Positions 1-12,179 of a stretch of 64,000 nucleotides of DNA are shown here, piece after piece; within the stretch, counting starts at the first letter, position 1, and the number at the start of each line of letters is the position of its first letter. Where the stretch lies: the NCBI RefSeq assembly GCF_051401765.1, contig NW_027480429.1, positions 14,326,157-14,390,156 on the forward strand. The letters run 5' to 3'. This stretch comes from Calliopsis andreniformis (Eukaryota; Arthropoda; Insecta; Hymenoptera; Andrenidae). A program made the translations under genes and the position numbers. The notes beneath the pieces were generated by a model, which saw nothing but the letters and a program-made list of their open reading frames with translations, ran no database searches and was not told where the DNA came from.

Positions 1-198
1 TCTACGTTCCGCGCAATCTTGGCTTTACCCTAGGGCGTTGTTCCACCAGATGGAATAGTTAGGGCCCAAGAAGTCAACGCCAGAAGCATAAAATACGATA
101 TAAATACAACAGCTTTTCCATCGTATAAAACAAATAATTGCAACCAGTTTGATAGTGATGGTCATTACTACGTACCGGGCAACCTAGGCTTCACTCTA

Positions 199-248
199 GG
201 GCGTTGCTCCACCAGATCGAATAGTTAGGGCCTTAGAAGTCAACGCCC
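199..248. repeat. Inverted repeat inside the monomer (exemplar)
   Basis: GGGCGTTG at 199-206 and CAACGCCC at 241-248 are perfect reverse complements, 8 bp each, separated by 34 bp. The arrangement recurs in monomers of the CGCCCGAAG type. In CGCCAGAAG types a 7-bp stem remains (for example 366-372 with 407-413). In GTGAACGCC types it shrinks to 6 bp. A cruciform or a dyadic binding site is possible; neither is shown. Confidence 0.85.
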
Positions 249-390
249 GAGGCATAAAGTATAAAATAAATAGAACAGTTTTTCCATCGTATAAAACGAG
301 TAATTGCTACCAGTGTGAAAGTTATGGTCATTTCTACTTTCCGGGCAACCTAGACTTCACCCTAGGGCGTTGTTCCACCAGATGGAATAG

Positions 391-401
391 TTAGGGCCTA
401 A
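391..401. promoter_or_regulatory. Short dyad TTAGG-G-CCTAA (candidate protein-binding site, exemplar)
   Basis: Five bases on each side of a single G are perfectly complementary. The dyad is intact in monomers reading GGGCCTAAG and broken in those reading GGGCCTTAG; both types are common in the array. It lies within the spacer of the larger inverted repeat. No known factor is assigned. Confidence 0.5.
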
Positions 402-456
402 GAAGTCAACGCCAGAAGCATAAAATACAATATAAATACAACAGTTTTTCCATCGT

Positions 457-463
457 ATAAAAC
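457..463 (+). promoter_or_regulatory. TATA-like motif TATAAAA in the AT-rich half (exemplar)
   Basis: TATAAAA is present in a large share of monomers in the context CGTATAAAACG, so it recurs at one fixed phase of the 166-bp unit. Several subfamilies lose it (CGTATAACAGG, CGTAAAGAACG, CGCAGAAAACG). It resembles an RNA polymerase II TATA box and could support satellite transcription, but an A/T-rich repeat can contain it by chance. Confidence 0.35.
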
Positions 464-2580
464 GAATAATTGCAACCAGTTTGAAAGTGATGGTCATTTC
501 TACGTTCCGGGTAACCTAGGCTTCACTCTAGGGCGTTGCTCCAACAGATTGAATAGTTAGGGCCTTAGAAGTCAGCGCCCGAAGCATAAAATGCAATAAA
601 AATACAACAGTTTTTCCATCGTATAACAGGATTAATTGCAACCAGTTTGAAAGTGATGGTCATTTCTACGTTCCGGGCAACCTTGGCTTCACCCTAGGGC
701 GTTGTTCAACCAGATCGAATAGTTAGGGCCTTAGATGTCAACGCCCGAAGCATTAAATACAAAATAAATAGAACAGTTTTTCCATTGTATAAAACGAATA
801 ATTGCTACCAGTGTAAAAGTTATGGTCATTTCTACGTTCCGGGCAACCTATGCTTCACTCTACGGCGATGCTCCACCAGATCAAACAGTTAGGGCCTTGG
901 AAGTCAACGCCCGAAGCATAAAATACAAAATCAATAGAACGGTTTTTCCATTGTATAAAACGAATAATTGCTGCCAGTGTGAAAGTTATGGTCATTTCTA
1001 CTTTCCGGACAACCTAGGCTTCACCCTAGGGCGTTGTTCCACCAGATGGAATAGTTAGGGCCTAAGAGGTCAACGCCAGAAGCATAAAATACGATATAAA
1101 TGCAACAGCTTTTCCATCGTATAAAACAAATAATTGTAACCAGTTTGATAGTGATGGTCATTTCTACGTACCGGGCAACCTAGGCTTCACTCTAGGGCGT
1201 TGCTCCAACAGATCGAATAGTTAGGGCCTTAGAAGTCAACGCCCGAAGCATAAAATATAAAATAAATAGAACAGTTTTTCCATCGTTTAAAACGAAAAAT
1301 TGCTACCAGTGTGAAAGTTATGGTCATTTCTACGTCCCGCGCAATCTGGGCTTTACCCTAGGGCGTTGTTCCACCTGATGGAATAGTTAGGGCCTAAGAA
1401 GTCAACGCCAGGAGCATAAAAAACGATATAAATACAACAGCTTTTCCATCGTATAAAACGAATAATTGCAACCAGTGTGAAAGTAATGGTCATTTCTACG
1501 TTCGGGCACCCTAGGCTTCACTCTAGGTCGTTGCTCCACCAGATCAAATAGCTAGCGACTTAGAATTAAACGCCAGAAGCATAGAATACAATAAAAATAC
1601 AACAGTTTTTCCATCGTATAACAGGAATAATTGCAACCAGTGTGAATGTAATGGTCATTTCTAGGTTCCGGGCAACCTAGGTTTCACTCTAGGGCGTTGC
1701 TCCTCCAGGTCGAGTAGTTAGGGCCTAAGAAGTCAACGTCAGAAGCATAAAATACGATATAAATACAACAGCTTTTACATCGTATAAAACGAATAATTGC
1801 AACCAGTGTGGAAGTTATGGTCATTTCTACGTTCCGGGCAACCTAGGCTTCACTCTACGGCGTTGCTCGACCAGATCGAATAGCTAGGGCCTTAGAAGTC
1901 AACGCCCGAAGCATAAAATAGAAAATAAATAGAACAATTTTTCCATCGTATAAAACGAATAATTGCTATCAGTGTGAAAGATATGGTCATTTCTACGTTC
2001 CGCGCAACCTGGGATTTACTCTAGGGCGGTGTTCCACCAGATGGAATAGTTAGGGCCTAAGAAGTCAACGCCAGAAGCATAAAACACGATATAAATACAA
2101 CAGCTTTGCCATCGTATAAAACAAATAATCGCAACCAGTGTGAATGTTATGGTCATTTCTACGTTCCGGGCAACGTAGGCTTCACCCTAGGCCGTTGTTC
2201 CTCCAGATCGAATAGTTCGGGCCTAAGAAGTGAACGCCAGAAGCATAAAATGCAATAAAAATACAACAGTTTCTCCATCGTATAGCAGGAATAATTTGCA
2301 ACCAGTGTGATAGTAGTGGTCATTTCTACGTTCCGGGCAACCCAGGTTTCACTCCAGGGCGTTGCTCCACCAGATCGAATAGTTACGGCCTAAGAAGTCA
2401 ACGCCAGAAGAATAAAGTACGATGAAGATGCAACAGTTTTTCCATCGTATAAAACGAATAATTGCAATCAGTGTGAAAGTTATGGTCATTTCTACATTCC
2501 GAGCAACCTAGGCTTCACTCTAGGGTGTTGCTCCACCAGATCGAATAGTTAGGTCCTTAGAAGTCAACGCCAGAAGCATA

Positions 2581-3130
2581 AAATACGATATAAATACAAC
2601 AGCTTTTCCATCGTGTAAAACGAATAATTGCAACCAGTGTGAAAGTTATGGTCCTTTCTACATTTCGAGCAACCTAGGCTTCACTCTAGGGCGTTGCTCC
2701 ACCTGATCGAATAGTTAGGGCCTTAAAAGTCAACGCCAGAAGCATAAAATACAATATAAATACTACAGTTTTTCCACCATATAAAACGAATAATTGCAAC
2801 CAGTATGAAAGTTATGGTCATTTCTGCTTTCCGGGCAACCTAGGCTTCACCCTAGGGCGTTGTTCCACCAGATGGAATAGTTAGGGCCTAAGAAGTCAAC
2901 GCCAGAAGCATAAAATACGGTATAAATACAACAGCTTTTCCATCGTATAAAACAAATAATTGCAACCAGTTTGATAGTGATGGTCATTTCTACGTACCGG
3001 GCAACCTAGGCATCACTCTAGGGCGTTGCTCCACCAGATCGAATAGTTAGGGCCTTAGAAGTCAACGCCCGAGGCATAAAGTATAAAATAAATAGAACAG
3101 CTTTTCCATCGTATAAAACGAATAATTGCA
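2581..3130 (+). repeat. Four-monomer cassette marked by GTCCTTTCTAC, copy 1
   Basis: Successive monomers carry GTCCTTTCTACATTTCGAGC, then AATACTACAG with TTTCTGCTTTCCGGG, then AATACGGTATAAATAC, then TACGTACCGGG with GGCATCACTC. The same order recurs at about 15.04-15.60 kb and 34.0-34.48 kb, with slightly different versions at 10.1-10.6 and 19.9-20.3 kb. Conserved order over four monomers shows that the run was copied as a unit. Confidence 0.8.
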
Positions 3131-3360
3131 ACCAGTGCGAAAGTTATGGTCCTTTCTACATGTCGAGCAACCTAGGCTTCACTCTAGGGCGTTGGTCCAC
3201 CTGATCGAATAGTTAGGGCCTTAGAAGTCAACGCAAGAAGCATAAAATACAATGTAAATACTACAGTTTTTCCACCATATAAAACGAATAATTGCAACCA
3301 GTATGAAAGTTATGGTCATTTCTGCTTTCCGGGCAACCTAGGCTTCACCCTAGGGCGTTG

Positions 3361-3860
3361 TACCACCAGATGGAATAGTTAGGGCCTGAGAAGTCAATGC
3401 CAGAAGCATAAAAAACGATATAAACACAACAGCTTTTCCATCGTATAAAACGAATAATTCCAACCAGTGTGGAAGTTATGGTCATTTCTACGTTCCGGGC
3501 AACCTAGACTTCACTCTAGGGCGGTGCTCCACCAAATCGAATAGCTAGGGCCTTAGAAGTCAACGCAAGACGCATAAAATACAATAAAGATGCAAAAGTT
3601 TTTCCATCCTATAACAGGAATAACTGCAAACAGTATGAAAGTACTGGTCATTTCTACGTTCCGGGTAACCTCGGTTTCACTCTAGGGCGTTGCTCCACCA
3701 GATCGAATAGCTAGGGACTTAGAATTCAACGCCATAAGAATAAAATACAATATAAGTACAACAGTTTTTCCATCGTATAAAATGAATAATTGCAACCAGT
3801 GTGAAAGTTATGGTCATTTCTACATTCCGAGCAACCTAGGCTTCACTCCAGGGCGTTGCT
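3361..3860 (+). repeat. Three-monomer block copied at 16.64-17.14 kb
   Basis: Shared private features are a GTGTGGAAGTTATGG monomer, CCACCAAATCGAATAG, and a GATGCAAAAG monomer (3589 and 16871). The offset is 13,282 bp, 80 monomers plus 2 bp. Confidence 0.75.
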
Positions 3861-6800
3861 CCACCAGATCCAATAGTTACGGCCTATGAAGTCAACGCCA
3901 GAACCATAAAATACAATATAAATACAACAGTTTTTCCATCATATAAAACGAATGATAGCAACCAGTGTGAAAGTTACGGTCATTTCTACGTTCCGCGCAA
4001 TCTTGGCTTTACCCGAGCGCGTTTTTCCACCAGATGGAATAGTTAGGACCTAAGAAGTCAACGCCAGAAGCACAAAATGCGATATAAATACAACAGCTTT
4101 TCCATCCTATAAAAGGAATAATTGCAACCAGTGTGAAAGTAATGGTCATTTCTACGTTCCGGGCAACCTTGGCTTCACTCTAGGGCGTTGTTCCACCAGA
4201 TCGAATAGTTAGGGCCTAAGAAGTGAACGCCAGAAGCATAAAATACAATTTAAATACAACAGCTTTTCCATCCTATAAAAGGAATAATTGCAAACAGTGT
4301 GAAAGTAATGGTCATTTCTACGTTCCGTGCAACCTAGGCTTCACTCTAGGGCGTTGCTCCACCAGATCAAACAGTTAGGGCCTAAGAAGTGAACGCCAGA
4401 AGCATAAAATACAATATGAATACAACAGCTTTTCCATTGTATAAAACGAATAATTGCTACCAGTGTAAAGGGTATGGTCATTTCTACGTTGCGGGCAACC
4501 TAGGCTTCACCCTAGGGCGTTGTTCCACGAGATTGAATAGTTAGGGCCTAAGAAGTGAACGCCAGAAGCATAAAATAAAATATAAATACAACAGTTTTTC
4601 CATCGTATAAAACGAATAATTGCAACCACTCTGAAAGTTATTGTCATTTCTACATTCCGAGCAACCTAGGCTTCACTCTAGGGCGTTGCTCCAACAGATT
4701 GAATAGTTAGGGCCTTAGAAGTCAACGCCCGAAGCATAAAATGCAATAAAAATACAACAGTTTTTCCATCGTATAAAACGAATAATTGCTACCAGTGTGA
4801 AAGTTATGGTCACTTCTACGTTCCGGGAACCTAGGCTTCACCCTAGGGCGTTGTTCCACCAGATGGAATAGTTAGGGCCCAAGAAGTCAACGCCAGAAGC
4901 ATAAAATACGATATAAATACAACAGCTTTTCCATCGTATAAAACAAATAATTGCAACCAGTTTGATAGTGATGGTCATTTCTACGTACCGGACAACCTCG
5001 GCTTCACTCTAGTGCGTTGCTCCACCAGATCGAAAAGTTAGGGCCTTAGAAGTCAACGCCCGAAGCATAAAGTACAAAATAAATCGAACAGTTTTTCCAT
5101 CGTATAAAACGAATAATTGCTACCTGTGTGAAAGTTATGGTCATTTCTACGTTCCGGGCAACCTAGGTTTCACTCCATGGCGTTGCACCACCAGATCGAA
5201 TAGTTACGGCCTATGAAGTCAACGCAAGAACCATAAAATACAATATAAATACAACAGTTTTTCCATCATATAAAACGAATGATAGCAACCAGTGTGAAAG
5301 TTATGGTCATTTCTACGTTCCGCGCAATCTTGGCTTTACCCTAGGGCGTTGTTTCACCAGATGGAATAGTTAGGGCCTAAGAAGTCAACGCCAGAAGCAT
5401 AAAATACCATATAAATACAACAGCTTTTCCATCGTATTAAACGAATAATTGCAACCAGTGTGAAAGTTATGGTCCTTTCTACATTTCGAGCAACCTAGGC
5501 TTCACTCTAGGGCGCTGCTCCACCTGATCGAATAGTTAGGGCCTTAGAAGTCAACGCCAGAAGCATAAAATACAATATAAATACAACAGTTTTTCCATCA
5601 TATAAAACGAATGATAGCAACCAGTGTGAAAGTTATGGTCATTTCTACGTTCCGCGCAATCTTGGCTTTACCCTAGGGCGTTGTTCCACCAGATGGAATA
5701 GTTAGGGCCTTAGAAGTCAACGCCCGAAGCATAAAGTACAAAATAAATAGAACAGTTTTTCCATCGTATAAAACGAATAATAGCAACCAGTGTGAAAGTT
5801 ATGGTCATTTCTACTTTCCGAGCAACCTAGGCTTCACTCTAGGGCGTTGCTCCACCAGATCGAATAGCTAGGGCCTTAGAAGTCAACGCCCGAAGCATAA
5901 AGTACAAAATAAATAGAACAGTTTTTCCATCGTATAAAACGAATAATTGCTACCAGTGTGAAAGTTATGGTCATTTCTACGATCCGGGCACCCTAGGTTT
6001 CACTCCAGGGCGTTGCTCCACCAGAGCGAATAGTTGCGGCCTCTGAAGTCAATGCCAGAACCATAAAATACAATATAAATACAACAGTTTTTCCATCATA
6101 TAAAACGAATGATAGCAACCAGTGTGAAAGTTAGGGTCATTTCTACGTTCCGCGCAATCTTGGCTTTACCCGAGCGCGTTTTTCCACCAGATGGAATAGT
6201 TAGGGCCTAAGAAGTCAACGCCAGAAGCACAAAATGCGATATAAATACAACAGCTTTTCCATCCTATAAAAGGAATAATTGCAACCAGTGTGAAAGTAAT
6301 GGTCATTTCTACGTTCCGGGCAACCTTGGCTTCACTCTAGGGCGTTGCTCCACCAGATCAAACAGTTAGGCCCTAAGAAGTGAACGCCAGAAGCATAAAA
6401 TACAATATAAATACAACAGCTTTTCCATTGTATAAAACGAATAATTGCTACCAGTGTAAAGGTTATGGTCATTTCTACGTTCCGGGCAACCTACGCTTCA
6501 CCCTAGGCCGTTGTTCCACCAGATTGAATAGTTAGGGCCTAAGAAGTGAACGCCAGAAGCATAAAATACAATATAAATACAACAGTTTTTCCATCGTATA
6601 AAACGAATAATTGCAACCACTGTGAAAGTTATGGTCATTTCTACATTCCGAGCAACCTAGGCTTCACTCTAGGGCGTTGCTCCACCAGATGGAATAGTTA
6701 GGGCCTAAGAAGTCAACGCCAGAAGCATAAAATACGATATAAATACAACAGCTTTTCCATCGTATAAAACGAGTAATTGCAACCAGTGTGAAAGTTATGG

Positions 6801-8179
6801 TCATTTCTACGTTCCGGGCAACCTAGGTTTCACTCCAGGGCGTTGCTCCTCCAGATCGAATAGTTACGGCCTATGAAGTCAACGCCAGAACCATAAAATA
6901 CAATATAAATACAACAGTTTTTCCATCGTATAAAAGGAATAATTGCAACCACTGTGAAAGTTATGGTCATTTCTACATTCCGAGCAACCTAGGCTTCACT
7001 CTAGTGCGTTGCTCCACCAGATCGAATGGTTAGGGCCTTAGAAGTCAACGCCCGAAGCATAAAGTACAAAATAAATGGAACAGTTTTTCCATCGTATAAA
7101 ACGAATAATTGCTACCTGTGTGAAAGTTATGGTCATTTCTACGTTCCGGGCAACCTAGGTTTCACTCCAGGGCGTTGCTCCTCCTGATCGAATAGTTACG
7201 GCCTATGAAGTCAACGCCAGAACCATAAAATACAATATAAATACAACAGTTTTTCCATCATATAAAACGAATGATAGCAACCAGTGTGAAAGTTATGGTC
7301 ATTTCTACGTTCCGCGAAATCTTGGCTTTACCCTAGGGCGTTGTTCCACCAGATGGAATAGTTAGGGCCTTAGAAGTCAACGCCCGAAGCATAAAGTACA
7401 AAATAAATAGAACAGTTTTTCCATCGTATAAAACGATTAATTGCTACCAGTGTGAAAGTTATGGTCATTTCTACTTTCCGGGCAACCTAGACTTCACCCT
7501 AGGGCGTTGTTCCACCAGATGGAATAGTTAGGGCCTAAGAAGTCAACGCCAGAAGCATAAAATACGATATAAATACAACAGCTTTTCCATCGTATAAAAC
7601 GAGTAATTGCAACCAGTGTGAAAGTTATGGTCATTTCTACGTTCCGGGCAACCTAGGCTTCCCCGTAGGGCGTTGCTCCAACAGATTGCATAGCTAGGGC
7701 CTTAGAAGTCAATGCCCGAAGCATAAAATGCAATAAAGATACAACAGTTTTTCCATCGTATAGCAGGAATAATTTGGAACCAGTGTGAATGTTATGGTCA
7801 TATCTACGTTCCGGGCAACCTAGGCATCACTGTAGGGCGTTGCTCCACCAGATCGAATAGTTAGGTCCTTAGAAGTCAACGCCAGAAGCATAAAATACAA
7901 TATAAATACAACAGTTTTTCCATCGTATAAAACGAATAATTGCAACCAGTTTGAAAGTGATGGTCATTTCTACGTTCCGGGTAACCTAGGCTTCACTCTA
8001 GGGCGTTGCTCCAACAGATTGAATAGTTAGGGCCTTAGAAGTCAGCGCCCGAAGCATAAAATGCAATAAAAATACAACAGTATTTCCATCGTATAACAGG
8101 ATTAATTGCAACCAGTTTGAAAGCGATGGTCATTTCTACGTTCCGGGCAACCTAGGCTTCCCCGTAGGGCGTTGCTCCA

Positions 8180-8600
8180 ACAGATTGCATAGCTAGGGCC
8201 TTAGAAGTCAACGCCCGAAGCGTAAAATACAAAATAAATAAAACAGTTTTTCCATCGTATAAAACGAAAAATTGAAAACAGTGTGAAAGATATGGACATT
8301 TCTACGATCCGGCCTACCTAGGCTTCCCTCTATGGCGATCTTCCACCACATCGAATAGCAACGGCCTCAGAAGTCAACGCCAGAAGCTTAAATACAATAT
8401 AAATATAACAGTTTTTCCATCGTATACAACGAATTATAGCAACCAGTGTGAAAGTTATGGTCATTTCTACGTTCCGGACAACCTAGGCTTGACTCTACGG
8501 CGATGCTCCACCAGATCAAACAGTTAGGGCCTTAGACGTCAACGCCCGAAGCATAAAACACAAAATAAATAGAACGGTTTTTCCATTGTATAAAACGAAT
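8180..8600 (+). repeat. Divergent GATATGGACAT monomer group, copy 1
   Basis: Private markers are GATATGGACATTTCTACGAT, TCCACCACATCGAATAGCAA, and AGAAGCTTAAATAC (1 bp shorter than the usual form). The next monomer has GCTTGACTCTACGGCGATG. The run recurs at about 23.62-24.05 kb (offset 15,441), and parts recur near 22.2-22.5 and 26.8-27.3 kb. It shows that a diverged monomer travels together with its neighbours. Confidence 0.75.
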
Positions 8601-10991
8601 AATTGCTGCCAGTGTAAAAGTTATGGTCATTTCTACGTTCCGGGGAACCTAGGCTTCACCCTAGGGCGCTGCTCCACCAGATCGAATAGTTAGGGCCTTA
8701 GAAGTCAACGCTCGAAGCATAAAGTACAAAATAAATAGAACAGTTTTTCCATCGTATAAAACGTATAATTGCTACCTGTGTGAAAATTATGGTCATTTCT
8801 ACGTTCCGGGCAACCTAGGTTTCACTCCAGGGCGTTGCTCCACCAGATCGAATAGTTACGGCCTATGAAGTCAACGCCAGAACCATACAATACAATATAA
8901 ATACAACAGTTTTTCCATCATATAAAACGAATGATAGCAACTAGTTTGAAAGTGATGGTCATTTCTACGTTCCGGGCAACCTTGGTTTCACCCTAGGGCG
9001 TTGTTCCACCAGATCGAATAGTTAGGGCCTAAGAATTGAACGCCAGAAGCATAAAATACAATATAAATACAACAGCTTTTCCATCCTATAAAAGGAATAA
9101 TTGCAAACAGTGTGAAAGTAATGGTCATTTCTACGTTCCGGGCAACCTAGGCTTCACTCTAGGGCGTTGCTCCACCAGATCAAACAGTTAGGGCCTAAAA
9201 AGTGAACGCCAGAAGCATAAAATACAATATAAATACAACAGCTTTTCCATTGTATAAAACGAATAATTGCTACCAGTGTAAAGGTTATGGTCATTTCTAC
9301 GTTCCGGGCAACCTAGGCTTCACCCTAGGCCGTTGTTCCACCAGATTGAATAGTTAGGGCCTAAGAAGTGAACGCCAGAAGCATAAAATACAATATAAAT
9401 ACAACAGTTTTTCCATCGTATAAAACGAATAAATGCAACCACTGTGAATGTTATGGTCATTTCTACATTCCGAGCAACCTAGGCTTCACTCTAGGGCGTT
9501 GCTCCAACAGATTGAATAGTTAGGGCCTTAGAAGTCAACGCCCGAAGCATAAAATGCAATAAAAATACAACAGTTTTTCCATCGTATAAAACAAATAATT
9601 GCTACCAGTTTGATAGTGATGGTCATTTCTACGTACCGGACAACCTAGGCTTCACTCTAGTGCGTTGCTCCACCAGATCGAATAGTTAGGGCCTTAGAAG
9701 TCAACGCCCGAAGCATAAAGTACAAAATAAATAGAACAGTCTTTCCATCGTATAAAACGAATAATTGCTACCTGTGTGAAAGTTATGGTCATTTCTACGT
9801 TCCGGGCAACCTAGGTTTCACTCCAGGGCGTTGCTCCTCCAGATCGAATAGTTACGGCCTATGAAGTCAACGCCAGAACCATACAATACAATATAAATAC
9901 AACAGTTTTTCCATCGTATAAAACGAATGATAGCAACCAGTGTGAAAGTTATGGTCATTTCTACGTTCCGCGCAATCTTGGCTTTACCCTAGGGCGTTGT
10001 TCCACCAGATGGAATAGGTAGGGCCTAAGAAGTCAACGCCAGAAGCATTAAATACGATATAAATACAACAGCTTTTCCATCGTATAAAACGAATAATTGC
10101 AACCAGTGTGAAAGTTATGGTCCTTTCTACATTTCGAGCAACCTAGGCTTCACTCTAGGGCGTTGCTCCACCTGATCGAATAGTTAGGGCCTTAGAAGTC
10201 AACGCCAGAAGCATAAAATACAATATAAATACTACAGTTTTTCCACCATATAAAACGAATAACTGCAACCAGTATGAAAGTTATGGTCATTTCTGCTTTC
10301 CGGGCAACCTAGGCTTCACACTAGGGCGTTGTTCCACCAGATGGAATAGTTAGGGCCCAAGAAGTCAACGCCAGAAGCATAAAATACGATATAAATACAA
10401 CAGCTTTTCCATCGTATAAAACAAATAATTGCAACGAGTTTGATAGTGATGGTCATTTCTACGTACCGGGCAACATAGGCTTCACTCTAGGGCGTTGCTC
10501 CACCAGATCGAATAGTTAGGGCCTTAGAAGTCAACGCCCGAGGCATAAAGTATAAAATAAATAGAACAGTTTTTCCATCGTATAAAACGAATAATTGCTA
10601 ACAGTGTGAAAGTTATGGTCATTTCTACGTTCCGGGCAACCTTGGCTTCACCCTAGGGCGTTGTTCAACCAGATCGAATAGTTAGGGCCTAAGAAGTGAA
10701 CGCCAGAAGCATAAAATACAATATAAATACAACAGCTTTTACATCGTATAAAAGGAATAATTGCAAACAGTGTGAAAGTAATGGTCATTTCTACGTTCCG
10801 GGCAACCTAGGCTTCACTCTAGGGCGTTGCTCCACCAGATCAAACAGTTAGGGCCTAAGAAGTGAACACCAGAGGCATAAAATACAATATAAATACAACA
10901 GCTTTTCCATCGTATAAAACGAGTAATTGCTACCAGTGTAAAAGTTATGGTCATTTCTACGCTCCGGCAACCTAGGCTTCACTCTAGGGCG

Positions 10992-11165
10992 GTGCTCCAC
11001 CATATCGAATAGTTACGGCCTTAGAAGCCTACGCCTGAAGCATAAAATACAATAAAAATACAACGGTCTTTTCATCGTATAACAGGAATAATTGCAACAA
11101 GCGTGAAAGTAATGATCATTTCGGCGTTTCGGGCATCCTAGACTTAACTCTGAGGCATTGCTCCA
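10992..11165 (+). repeat. Divergent marker monomer D, copy 1
   Basis: This monomer differs from the array consensus at many sites over about 170 bp: CCATATCGAATAG, GAAGCCTACGCCTGAAG, ACAACGGTCTTTTCATCG, GCAACAAGCGTG, ATGATCATTTCGGCGTTTCG, and ACTTAACTCTGAGGCATTGC. It loses the GGGCGTTG arm in its last part. Other copies lie at 33,571, 35,398, 41,705, 44,693, 59,462 and 63,611. Versions lacking the tail occur near 48.35, 53.16 and 54.65 kb. Confidence 0.85.
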
Positions 11166-12179
11166 CCAGATCGAATAGTTAGCGCCTAAGAAGTCAACGC
11201 CAGAAGCATAAAATACCATATAAATACAACAGTTTTTCCATTGTATCAAACGAATAATTGCTACCAGTGTAAAAGTTATGGTCATTTCTACGTTCCAGTC
11301 AACTTAGGCTTCACCCTAGGGCGTTGTTCCACCAGATTGAATAGTTAGGGCCTAAGAAGTGAACGCCAGAAGCATGAGATGCAATAAAAATACAACAGTT
11401 TTTCCACCGTATAAAACGAGTAATTGCTACCAGTGTGAAAGTTATGGTCATTTCTACATTCCGAGCAACCTAGCTTTCACTCCAGGGCGTTGCTCCACCA
11501 GATCGAATAGTTACGGCCTATGAAGTCAACGCCAGAACCATACAATACAATATAAATACAACAGTTTTTCCATCATATAAAACGAATGATAGCAACCAGT
11601 GTGAAAGTTATGGTCACTTCTACGTTCCGCGCAATCTTGGCTTTACCCTAGGGCGTTGTTCCACCAGATTGAATAGTTAGGGCCTAAGAAGTGAACGCCA
11701 GAAGCATGAGATGCAATAAAAATACAACAGTTTTTCCACCGTATAAAACGAGTAATTGCTACCAGTGTGAAAGTTATGGTCATTTCTACATTCCGAGCAA
11801 CCTAGGCTTCACTCTAGGGCGTTGCTCCAACAGATTGAATAGTTAGGGCCTTAGAAGTCAACGCCCGAAGCATAAAATGCAATAAAAATACAACAGTTTT
11901 TGCATCGTATAAAACGAATAATTGCTACCTGCGTGAAAGTTATGGTCATTTCTACGTTCCGGGCAACCTAGGTTTCACTCCAGGGCGTTGCTCCACCAGA
12001 TCGAATAGTTACGGCCTATGAAGTCAACGCCAGAAGCATAAAACACAATATAAATACAACAGTTTTTCCATCATATAAAACGAATGATAGCAACCAGTGT
12101 GAAAGTTATGGTCACTTCTACGTTCCGCGCAATCTTGGCTTTACCCTAGGGCGATGTTCCGCCAGATGGAATAGTTAGG

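Larger units (their letters stand above)
327..492 (+). repeat. Representative 166-bp monomer and its anatomy
   Basis: This monomer was counted base by base: 166 bp, 66 G/C (40%). Its first 90 bp are about 50% G+C and its last 76 bp about 28%. In order it holds GTCATTTCTAC, CAACCTAGAC (usually CAACCTAGGC), CCTAGGGCGTTG, CCACCAGATGG, the dyad TTAGGGCCTAA, GTCAACGCC, and then an A-rich stretch with ATATAAATAC, a T5 tract, GTATAAAACG and AATAATTGC. The unit length is close to that protected by a nucleosome with linker histone, which suggests one particle per repeat (inference). Other start points are equally valid because the array is tandem. Confidence 0.93.

Noticed and set aside
225..230. Telomere repeat TTAGGG
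   Set aside because: It occurs once per monomer as part of GTTAGGGCC, never in tandem, so it is not telomeric DNA.
711..722. RNA polymerase III B box or tRNA-derived element (GATCGAATAG)
   Set aside because: It resembles part of the B box but lacks the final C and has no A box at a suitable distance; no tRNA fold is apparent.
2651..2700. CENP-B box
   Set aside because: TTTCGAGCAACCTAGG shares part of the spacing of the box core (TTCG, an A, then GG) but lacks the CG of CGGG. The common form, TTCCGGGCAACCTAGG, fits less well. I see no full match.
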